Below are positions 55,140 through 64,000 of a stretch of 64,000 nt of DNA, piece after piece (positions within the stretch are counted from its first letter, which is position 1; each line of letters begins with the position of its first letter). Location: contig CM059582.1 in the NCBI GenBank assembly GCA_030407085.1, forward strand, positions 133,942,001-134,006,000. Reading direction: 5' to 3'. The notes under the pieces are model-generated. The model had not been told where the DNA came from, did no database searches, and saw only the letters and a program-made list of their open reading frames with translations. A program made the translations under genes and the position numbers. Origin of the DNA: Trichopria drosophilae (Eukaryota > Arthropoda > Insecta > Hymenoptera > Diapriidae).

Positions 55140-55614
55140 GAGATAAATACCCCTAAACCTATAATTATTAATGAAAATTTAGATCATAATAGATTTCTGT
55201 TTAAATATCAGGAATACATTACAATCGTCAAAAATTTAAAAACTAAATCTTCTCCAGATCCAATTTCCAACAAAATTATTAATCATCTTACTGAATCGGT
55301 ACACAGACTCATTCTCAAAATTTGTAATTTATGTTTGATTCAAGGCAAGTTTCCCCCTATTCAGAGAAAAAGAAAACTCAATTAAGTTTCCCCCTATTTG
55401 GAAAAAATATGATACGATTTTAATTTCAAAACCTAATAACAAAGGTTTTAGACCACTATCCTTAGCTTGTAATCTATCAAAACTTTTCGAAACTTTAGTA
55501 AAAATTACAATCGAATGGTTTACTGAACAGAACTATATAATTCCAAGATCCCAATACGGTTTCCGCAAACAAAGATCTTGCACTGATAGCACAATTCTTT
55601 TTGCCACGGCTATA
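55140..55614 (+). pseudogene. I-group LINE reverse transcriptase, N-terminal part, second copy
   Basis: Blocks visible across frames are IVKNLKTKSSPDPISNKIIN, KFPPIWKKYDTILISKPNNK and GFRPLSLACNLSKLFETLV, then SQYGFRKQRSCTDSTILFAT. A short duplicated bit (TTTCCCCCTATT at 55347 and 55387) accompanies a frame break. The LINE sequence stops at 55614, at the edge of the TIR element. Confidence 0.82.
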
Positions 55615-58268
55615 TGGGGCATTCCGTGTGAAATCGACGATGAAAATGCGTCACCCTCTTAATTTTTGATGCAAATTTTTTAGGCAATAGTATTCATCGA
55701 AATCCTAGAATTGTAATAAAAAAACGGAAATTGTACGCATACATATTTATGAGGAATAAAAATGGTAAACTATGGTGTTAGATTTATAAATAAATAATCT
55801 TCAAGTGAGATTTAATTAATTCAGATGAAAATACTTCATTTTAAAAATAATATCGAAAATACAGTACGAATTGTAACTTTAATGTTATTCTTTATATTGA
55901 TACGATAAAAAATTTTGCTTGAAATTATTAAAAAAATTAATTATTTAAAGTGATTAAGAATAATATGTACAAATTGGTCCGGCTATCAGATAGTCAAATG
56001 CGAAAAATGAAATTTTTGCGTTTCTCTAAAAAAAAAACGAATAAAATAAAATAAGATATGTTTCATATTTTATGTTTTATACGAGCAATTTCAAGAATAT
56101 TTATCATATGCTCAAAAATAACACCAAATAACATAAATATACGACAGAAGAATAGAAGTATAAAACAGATAGAATATTTTTAAAATTAATTAATTATATA
56201 ATTATTTTATTTATTTTTTTTTAGTAGACAGAAACTCGTGCCCATAACAGTGTTACGATTTCTTACTGTTACGAATTTTCTTCGGTAACTGGAATCGATT
56301 TTATTAAGGTCCGGGATACCACTTATTCCTCTACAGGAATTCGCAAATGCATTGGATTAGGAATATGGGTTAACTATACGCGAATCACTTGTCTAAGACT
56401 CACCAGCACTTTCATCAAATTAAACATTGCCTTTTTTTTATTATTAAAAGTTTTTACACGGCCACGTCGGGACTCACCGTAATATAAAACTATGATAACT
56501 GACAGTTAGAAGTAATTAATAATTATGCTTGAGCGACTTGATCTCGTCAGAGTCAGAGCTTAACTAATTTGACAGTTAACAGTTCAAAACTATCGATGGT
56601 TCATACGCTAACATATACATAATCACGATACACGCACAATACAAAATTCGGAAGGTTTCGGCATCAATCGTACTTATATTCAAATCCTTCTTATATGCAC
56701 ATATACAAACATCACATACACCTATGAATATAGATTATACATTTAACTAATATAAAATATAATTACTTTAAATTACATTGGAATGGAATAAATCCACAGT
56801 ACTATTTAGTATAAATTATTCCAATGTAATGCATTTCAATGTTTACTTCTATCCATTTGTAACCTCGCCCTTATAAGGACGAGGCAGAACTTTATTTTTA
56901 TCACGAACTACAAAAAGGGGGGACGGGGGCGCGGGCTCCAATCTCGTGACGGCGGAACCTCTTTCGGAAATGACCGGGACGGAAATCACGGGGAATATTG
57001 GGGTCTGATCGAACAAAAATTTCTTACGTGGAAAATGACGGACGGCTCCTCTCTTCTTCCGGGGTTCCTGGGTCAGCAAGGCGATGAGGGCACGAGATTG
57101 CACTTCTTCCCACACGGCGATGATGGCACCAGGTCAGAATTACTCCTAATACGGTGATCACGAATTTTCCTTATTGTACTTTTGCACGCGGCGCGAACTA
57201 GCGTACTCTCTTCTTTGAGAGCCTCACTGATACTGCTTGCCTTCGTCTTCTTCTCCAGCTTCTCGAGGGACCGGCGCGAGAGAGGGGTTCGTCCGGGGGT
57301 CCTAGTTGGGGGACGTACTCGTCGGGGCGATGACGAGCACCGTCCTCGGGGTCTTCGTGGTGGGAGGGGGCGACACGGAGCGCTGACAAGTGCTTCGTGC
57401 GTCCCCGTATCGTCTCGGGCTAGCTGTTCGCTATTCTGAGAGAGAGAGCGCTAGGGAGGGATAGAGAGAGAGGTCGGCGGCGGTGGCCGAGGCCCGTCAC
57501 TCGGGAACTCTCGAGGCGCACTGCGGCACGACCTGTGGGGGAGGACGAGTGGAGGCGCGCTTCGGTAAAAAGAACCGTTTTCCCTCCGGGAGGGGCGGAC
57601 TTCGTAGCGGGGTTACGCCCGGCCCCAATAGATGGCGCGGGGTTCGGGAAGTGCGTCGATCTGTGACGGGTTTCGTTACAATTAAAAATCAAATTATTAT
57701 ACAATTATTAAATACAGAAATTGAAATAATATAATTCCGAGAATCGCAGTCCGCAATCGAGCCGCATGCATGTGTTGGTGTGTTGTTATGATCCGGCGTC
57801 ACCCGTAATAGAAATAATCAGCATTTAATAAATCTCAACATATAATATATATAACTTAAATTTTTAGACGGATCATAACAACAGGACTAGGCTTAACATG
57901 CGTCAAATTTATGACAGTTTTTTGTAGAATTTTTTCCAAAAAATCAATTTTTATTGATTTTATTTTATTCTAAAAATGCGAAATTTTTTACCAAATAATT
58001 GAGTAATAATTTTGAGTATATTTTTTAAACTACATAGTAAACTGAAGAAAATAGCGCTTCGAACGATTTTTTATCTATTTTTGTTGCTGAGTTACAGCCA
58101 GTTGAAAATTTTTTGATGTTTTTTTTTTAACAATTCATAACTCGTGAACATGGAAAGATAAAAATCGGAAAAAATGCTTTTTTCGATGAATACTATAGCC
58201 CAAAAAATTTGCAGCAAAAAATAAGAGGATGACGCATTTTCATCGTCGATTTTACATGGAATGCCTCA
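55615..58268. mobile_element. Non-autonomous DNA element with ~83 bp terminal inverted repeats
   Basis: The left end TG(G)GGCATTCC ... AAATCGACGATGAAAATGCG and the right end (reverse complement TGAGGCATTCCATGTAAAAT) match for about 83 bp, to TAGTATTCATCGAAA. The LINE reading frame before (FATAI) and after (SINFCKKN) joins without gap or overlap, with the same length as in the first LINE, so no target duplication is evident. 2654 bp long, without a transposase gene. It contains an LTR-like block at 56858-57680, a further insertion. Confidence 0.82.
56858..57680 (-). repeat. Probable solo LTR
   Basis: A GC-rich 823 bp block in AT-rich surroundings, bounded by TGTAAC at 56858 and GTTACA at 57675-57680, i.e. 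TG...CA ends with a 6 bp inverted terminal repeat. On the minus strand AATAAAGTTCTG and a CCTTATAAGG-type hairpin lie near the 3' end, suggesting minus orientation. The flanks share only ATT, so a full target duplication is not proven. No internal genes, hence solo. Confidence 0.6.
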
Positions 58269-58720
58269 AGTATTAATTTTTGTAAGAAAAACATACTGGA
58301 TGCCTTAATGTTGGATATTGAAGGTGCTTTTGACTATGTAGTCCCTAACATACTAATTCAAGATTTAATTGACATTAAACTACCTTTCTTTTATATAAAA
58401 TATCTAGAATATATGATTACATCACGCCACCTTTCGATCTACACAGAGCGAAAATTCATAGAAGAATGCATTGTTCCAAAAGGGCTACCTCAGAGCAATG
58501 TTTTAAGCCCTATACTTTTCAACATTTATGTTAGAGATCTTGAAAAAAAAACATTGGACCCCATGCAAGAAACCTTCAATACGCAGGTGATTGCGCAATT
58601 TATGCCTCTCACTCTTCTTTAAAAATGTGTACCGATATATTATCTAAATCTTTTAGTTTCCTTAATATTGGTAAAAGTTCTCTTACACAAAACATTCCAG
58701 GTATTGACTTCTAACTTAAT
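58269..58720 (+). pseudogene. I-group LINE reverse transcriptase, catalytic part, second copy
   Basis: Resumes with SINFCKKNILDALMLDIEGA (motif A), then IYTERKFIEECIVPKGLPQS and NVLSPILFNIYVRDLE (motif B). After a frameshift near 58580 comes LQYAGDCAIYASHSS: the catalytic YADD is YAGD here (GGT in place of GAT), so a metal-binding aspartate is lost. The thumb is short and a stop at about 58711 follows. Confidence 0.88.
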
Positions 58721-58729
58721 ATGAGAGAT

Positions 58730-59480
58730 ATTTTCCCAGACGAAGATATAATATATACTGATGCAGCTATAACTAGGAGTCCCACCCACTCAAACTCCAT
58801 ATGCGGCATTTCAATATTTCATGTAAATCTATCAAAAACTATAAAACATCGTATTAATGACAACATACCTGCCAATGATTAGATTCTACCCTCTACGGCA
58901 AAAGAAATCTTAACAAAGTCTGTTTTGACATCAAATTAAAATTATCCCTTTCTTTGTCCAAATTTGATTTTGTATGGTGTCCTTCACACGCCGGTATTAA
59001 AGGCAATGACAAAGCTGATAAGGCCGCTAAAGATTCTCTAAATCTGAATATATCTAGTGAAATTAAATATAAACCTCCTTTGGAGTCCTTACTTCTGAGT
59101 ATAGCAGTAAATCTTTGAACTAATTTCGCATCCTATCTTGAAACTGAATTTAAAACTAAAGGGAAATATTTCTTATCCTGCATTTATGACAGCAAAAATG
59201 TTTTATGGTATAAAGACATCAATTCTACCTAAAAAACTTATTAACACTATCAACAAACTCAAATTTGGTCACTGGGAATATCCTTCTCATTTATATAAAC
59301 TTAACTTGATTGATAAATCAGAATGCGTTTATTGCAAAGATCAAATTTCAGACATTGACCACATAATTTTGCACTGCCCACAGCATTCTGTCGCAAAGTT
59401 GGGTTTGTGCATTATGCGCTGCAAAAAGAAGGTATCGATAATTACGATAACTTTAATTTAATTCTCGCAAAAGATAATCT
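58730..59480 (+). pseudogene. I-group LINE RNase H and C-terminal knuckle, second copy
   Basis: IIYTDAAITRSPTHSNSICG (first RNase H block) is followed by KFDFVWCPSHAGIKGNDKAD and KAAKDSL, the last RNase H block with its aspartate. Then a C-terminal CVYCKDQISDIDHIILHC (C-x2-C-x8-H-x4-C) at about 59322-59375. A frameshift near 59400 leads to a tail frame (59407-59688) with a hydrophobic stretch. RNase H removes the RNA template. Confidence 0.85.
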
Positions 59481-59632
59481 AGAAATTTTTAAAGAATTTA
59501 CTTCTTTCTTAAATTCAATAAACATAAATGGTTTAGTTTTATTCACGAATTTTTCTTTTGTTCAAATTTTCAAAATAATTATTTCTTATTTCCTTTTTAT
59601 TTCTGTTATACTATATGTATTAGTAGTAATAC

Positions 59633-59812
59633 TGTCACCATGGAGAGACGTAAACAAACGTGACTCATCCTCCATTTCTACTCATTAAGGATGAGTACAC
59701 ACACGCGCTCAAACGCACGCACGGCTGAACGCACCAACGCACGCAGGCATGCACGCACGCACGCACGCAATGGAGGATGAGTCACGTTTGTTTACGTCTC
59801 TCCATGGTGACA
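59633..59812. repeat. 180 bp hairpin with perfect 44 bp inverted ends and CACG core
   Basis: TGTCACCATGGAGAGACGTA begins a 44 bp sequence (59633-59676) that recurs as an exact reverse complement at 59769-59812. The 92 bp between holds ACGCACGC-type repeats. It lies at the 3' end of the second LINE. Looks like a very small MITE-like or hairpin element; no clear target duplication. Confidence 0.88.
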
Positions 59813-60883
59813 TATATACAAACTTTCTCTCTCCCTCTCTCCCCCTCTCTCTCTCTCACACGTACACACACGCGCGCGCGCGCTCGAACGCACGCACGCA
59901 CGCACGCCCGCACTAACGCACGCACGCACACACATATACGCGCGCGCGTCACACCACACACCTCATTCTAGGTGACGAAAGGCGACCACGCGCTACCGTG
60001 ATTCAAGATTGAGTAAAGGTTTCTGGCTGCATCTTTCTACGATCCAGCTCTCTGTCGTGCGTACACGTGCACTTGTTTTGAAATTCAGCACATTCTTCAA
60101 AACCATACGTTAAGAAGTATGCTGTAGACAATATGCTAAACTAATGAAATCTACGTTTGAATAATTAAAACCATTACGTTTTCGTAATTTAAATACGTCA
60201 TAATTGTCATTAAAATAAACGAAATTTATTCAAATCTATTTTTGTGACATATTCTCGACGATTCGTTTCTTTCAATATTTAATTATTAAAGTGTAGAAAA
60301 TACTACTACACAAATTATAATTTAATCTGTCTAAAAATAAAAATATTGGATTTCGTTGTATCGATGAAATGATACCTTTCGAGGATTTAATTTACGAGGT
60401 GATGAAATAAATAAACACTATTTATATATTTAAAATATTGAATTATTAATATTTTGTATTATTGCACATACAGATCTACATCATTTATCATTACGGTTAT
60501 CCTTTAGTTAACTTATCAACTATCACTATTTTATATATTTTAATATATTTTCTATTCATATTTTTGTTTTAGTGTGCAATTTAACAGAGGTTTTATAATT
60601 CGTTTAACTTATCAACGATAGGTCGTAAATGCATGAATATAAATTCATCGCTGCATCTTTCTATGATCCAGCTATTCGTGCGGTCACGTGACCTTGTTTT
60701 GAAATTCAGCACATTTTTAAAAAATCACATTTTAGAATATATCGTGTTACTGTTTAATTATCTCGGCGAAATACTCAGCATGCAGAATTTTGAAGCGTAC
60801 AATGCAATGCAACTAATATAAAATTTTAAATCGTATATTTTATAATTAATGTATCCAGTTTTCATCAGACACTGATTCGAACC
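59813..60883. other. Microsatellites and a diverged direct repeat before the polymerase gene
   Basis: 59826-59960 holds TC-, CA-, CG- and ACGC-type simple repeats. 60028-60120 (GCTGCATCTTTCTACGATCC ... TTGTTTTGAAATTCAGCACA) recurs at 60650-60745 with changes. The remainder is AT-rich and may contain the promoter of the following gene; I cannot point to a specific box. Confidence 0.55.
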
Positions 60884-62432
60884 ATGTCGAAGCACGAAAT
60901 TTTAATAGGGACCTTAAAGGCCGTTAAAATTGCGTCGAAGTACGACGTATGTGTTAGAAAAAGGTGCGATGAGAAATTTTTAAGACAACTGCGCACTTAC
61001 AGTACGCAGAAAATGTTAAAAATTATTCGCTATATCATTTCCCATTGCGGTCCGCGTTTGATTGCAAAAATGTACAAGTTAGGTGTATTTCAAAACAGTG
61101 AAGTGATGTTGACAATCGGTGCGTATCTTCAAAGTAGTGGTTTAGGTAGCGTACAGCGTCTACACGCATTAATGTGGACTTATAAAACGACACGTGGTAA
61201 GTAATAAATGCATCTGTACTAATATTATTCAATTAATTTTTCGACCCTTCTAACTGTATGCCGCGTCCACCCACTCTCTTTATGAGGTACTACTCTATAC
61301 GACAGGTGTTCAGAAGAGGTCCATAACTGAATTTTTATACAAAGAACGATCATAATATGACTATTGAATTAATTTGTATATTCAAATCGACTTAAATAGA
61401 TTCAGCATTATATGCAACCCAAATTTCCGTTTGATAGAGTATTGACAAATAAAAAGAAGTTTTCTGTGATTTTACAATTTTTAAAAATATAACTGTTTGG
61501 GTTTTCATACCGGCCACATAATTAATTTTCAACATCTCTGACCACCTATTTCTCGAGTAAGCAAACTGAATTTTTAAATGTTGGGTACTAACTAGTAAAT
61601 AATTAACAGCTCGTCAAAATATGATGGAAGCCGTAGAAGGGGATCTAGCCATACTTGGGTGCGTGTAAGATGATGAAAAAAAAGGTAGAAATTAAAATTC
61701 ATATATAATATTTGAACGTAAACTTACCTCATCATAAATTATTTGTAGCCAACCAAAATACGTGGGGTGAAGACCCAGAGGAAAATGCATTTCTCCTTGC
61801 AATCTCTGAAGAGATCATGTATAATAATGTAGTGCAAGGTAAACATTTGTATTACAAGTAAAATGTAAACTTAATTCTAAAATATTGATTAATTATTATT
61901 ATCCATCACGATAGGCGATAGAAATGGTACAATTCACCAGACCACTAACGAGCCAGGTACGTCAGGTACCTCTGATACTAACATATTTGAGGATATGTTG
62001 AATGGGAGCGACAGCGAGAGTGATGAATGTGGTGGAAATACCCGACCACATAATAGAGGTAATAGAAGGACTATTTTGATAAATATAACGTTAATATTTT
62101 TAAACATCCTTTTCACTTTTCTGTCCCTGAAGAAGATGAAGGTACCGAAAACGATGACGATACTGATGAAGACGGTTATACCGCCAGTAACATCACTAAT
62201 CGTCATTTTAGCGGAAATTCTAACAACGTCGATATCGGTAGTGATACTGAATCTGTTAGTGATTCATCTCGTGATGCCGATGATATTCATGAAAATGAAT
62301 ATGCACAAGATGCAAGAGCACCATCTGTGGAAAGGGTAGAAAATGCCCCACCTTCCATTGAACTAGTGTGGGAAGGTCCCTGTCAAGATAGTGGGTACCC
62401 TAGTACTGCTGATACAGATAGTGGTGCAGCTG
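60884..62432 (+). CDS. 5' exons of a spliced protein-primed DNA polymerase B gene
   Basis: Exon 1 (60884-61196) opens with ATG in context AACCATGT and encodes 104 basic codons (MSKHEILIGTLKAVKIASKY ...) of no known family. Exon 2 is 61749-61838, exon 3 61915-62058, exon 4 62133-62432. Donors are GTAAGT, GTAAAC, GTAATA and GTACGT; acceptors end in TTGTAG, CGATAG, CTGAAG and TTCACAG. Introns are 552, 76, 74 and 67 bp. Every intron is phase 1 and exons 2-4 are multiples of three (90, 144, 300). Exons 3 and 4 encode a strongly acidic, serine-rich stretch (SDSESDE, ENDDDTDEDG). The spliced frame enters the polymerase exon at 62500 without a break. Splicing is inferred from sequence only. Confidence 0.72.
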
Positions 62433-62499
62433 GTACGTATGTTTATGATATTTAAATCTACTTTTCGGTATGATAGTATTCATCCATTTATATTCACAG

Positions 62500-64000
62500 G
62501 ATTTTCCTTCCAGATGGGGCGCGGCCGTGAGCGGGTACGAGATGTCCACAATTATTTTACGATAGAATCGGAAACGTCACGATATTTTCCGAGATATCGC
62601 CTGAATGGTCGGGAAGTAAATGGACACATCCGTGAACCACCTGTAAACGTGGACGTTTGTATCTGGCTCGAGAGCTGTATGATATCGCTACATGGTTACC
62701 TTTGCGCACAAGCTAACCCTGACGACTTCATAGGATTAACATTGAATTCTCCTAAATTTCGTGGCGGACCTGTATGGTTATCGTTTCGCCCGGGCAGTAC
62801 GTTTAATTTTAATGATTTATGGGACATTCTCAACAGCGTTGTACAAATTACAAACGATTTTGGTACCGGCGATAACTTAAAAATAAGCGTATCCATTGTA
62901 CAATCGGTGACAGGGAGTGGTCGTGTACCGCTGACGATTACAAATGTAAATAAAAGATCCATATTGAGTATACGGAACGATGATAACTTGTGTTTACCAC
63001 GATCGTTAGTTACAGCGTGTGCTTATGTGGAGAGGGGCCAGATGCGCAAGGGGCCTTTGCATGAGTTTTGGGGGATGATACGCGATAGTCGAAGAATATT
63101 ACAAAAAGAGAAGGCTATTGAGCTTGTTCGATTAGCACCAGTTGCAATGCCGTCAGATGTGGGATATGGGGTTTCAGATGTGGATAGGTTTCAATTATAT
63201 TTTGCATCTAAGGGTATAGCTATAGTTATATATTCATTCCAAGGCTTCGGTCGCAGAGACATGCCAATTTATGATGGTACGGTGTGCGTAACAAATGCGG
63301 GTAACCAAGTTCTGCACACTTTGCGCGTTATGTTTTATGAAAATTTGCGGCATTATCAGCCAATTTTAAATGTAGTGGCTGCAGCAGGGAGTAGGAAATA
63401 TTGTATACCGTGCAATAGAGCGTATGCAGATAATCATAAATGTAAGAATGAGTGTGCCAAGTGTAAACATAAACCACCATGTAGTAGTGATACTCCCACC
63501 GTTAAATGTCAATACTGCTCTAAAAATTTCTTTGGCGTGACCTGTTTTGAATATCATTTAAAACGTGGCTCTTTTGATAAAAATCATACTGTTTGTGAAC
63601 AAATAAAATTTTGTGTAAATTGCTGTAAAATAGTACAACATAAAAGAGGAGATGGTCACGAGTGTGGTAACGCTTTTTGTAATACATGTAACGCCCGATT
63701 ACCACTCGGACATTTTTGTTTTGTTCAACCAATCAAAAACAATGATGGATCACGTCCTAAAGCCCTTTACTTATTTTACGATTTCGAAACGTAACAATGT
63801 TTAACGCGCGAGGGAGATAATGAATCGAAAATTCACGTACCAACGCTCTGCGTCGTACAGCAGTCGTGTGATTTTTGTTTCGAAGATGTTGATATTTCCA
63901 CACATTGTACACATTGTGGTGTTCGAAAATATATTTTTAAAAATGATCCTGTCAAACAATTTGTTGAGCTCGCCACGGCACGTAGAAAAAATTATAACAA
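62500..64000 (+). pseudogene. Protein-primed family B DNA polymerase (Polinton/Maverick-like), N-terminal half
   Basis: The last exon begins after TTCACAG at 62499 (FSFQMGRGRERVRD) and is open to a TAA at 63792-63794. It has an N-terminal region of about 280 residues, then a dense cysteine/histidine part (CIPCN, CAKCKHKPPC, CQYCSKNFF, CVNCCKI, CNTCNARLPLGHFC) typical of protein-primed polymerases of Polintons and related viruses. It ends in YLFYDFET, the exonuclease I motif with catalytic D and E. Right after T comes TAA, then polymerase-like sequence continues in the same frame (HVPTLCVVQQSCDFC, CTHCGVRKYIF, DPVKQFVEL) to the window edge. So one nonsense codon sits between exonuclease motifs. 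The polymerase copies element DNA using a protein primer. Terminal repeats and other Polinton genes lie outside the window, if present. Confidence 0.8.

Larger units (their letters stand above)
52839..59690 (+). mobile_element. I-group LINE, second copy, interrupted by a TIR element
   Basis: Plus-strand relative of the LINE at 45995. ORF1 piece (52839-53119), endonuclease (54327-55063), RT (55140-55614 and 58269-58720), RNase H and C-terminal knuckle (58730-59480). The RT is split by a 2.65 kb TIR element. A GC-rich block (53150-53705) and AT-rich direct repeats (53709-54290) lie between ORF1 and ORF2 and are probably insertions or duplications. Confidence 0.82.

Noticed and set aside
57182..57734. 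Open frames of 63-94 codons near 57.2-57.7 kb
   Set aside because: They lie in the probable solo LTR and overlap on both strands without motifs.

Overview
The window looks like a repeat-dense piece of an arthropod genome, most likely an insect; Hymenoptera (ant-like) is a guess from the mix of elements. The mobile-element families are insect-type: R4/Dong-like, I-group and other LINEs, Ty3/gypsy, BEL/Pao, a Tc1/mariner remnant and a protein-primed family B DNA polymerase. Short 67-76 bp introns, AT-rich spacers and many microsatellites fit this. I saw no tRNA, rRNA, CRISPR array or bacterial-type operon, and no ordinary host gene I can name. Almost every recognisable gene belongs to a transposable element, and most are broken.

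Layout. 1-795: LINE reverse transcriptase on the minus strand, running off the left edge. 833-1858: AT-rich palindrome. 1880-3320: gypsy-related debris with an OTU-like piece, a macro-domain-like piece and an integrase tail. 3381-4017: 3' end of another LINE. 4018-13760: mostly non-coding, with dispersed repeats, two inverted-repeat structures (7891-8210 and 8545-11262, the second with a Tc1/mariner remnant in its loop) and one unidentified open frame (13224-13475).

13761-32748 is a decayed Ty3/gypsy element on the minus strand between two ~417 bp direct repeats that look like LTR pieces. Gag and protease lie at the right, integrase at the left. Its reverse transcriptase is split by two R4/Dong-like LINEs lying head to tail (19687-27518). 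The right LTR piece is cut by a perfect array of 31 runs of 15 C separated by single A (32758-33254). A satellite with 82 and 91 bp units follows (33255-34120).

34640-35220: a second gypsy integrase fragment. 35656-37274: a 0.7 kb inverted duplication. 37928-38255: a 118 bp tandem repeat. 39981-~44360: a truncated BEL/Pao element on the minus strand with a clear primer binding site. 45213-45650: a tandem repeat. 45995-52230 and 52839-59690: two related I-group LINEs on the plus strand. Each is split by a younger insertion: a 1.66 kb foldback element (46171-47829) in the first, and a TIR element (55615-58268), itself carrying an LTR-like block, in the second.

60884-64000 is the most gene-like part. 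Four small exons encode an unknown N-terminal and then acidic region. They splice, always in phase 1, onto a protein-primed DNA polymerase B (Polinton/Maverick or related virus type). A stop codon breaks the polymerase just after its first exonuclease motif, and the gene runs off the right edge.
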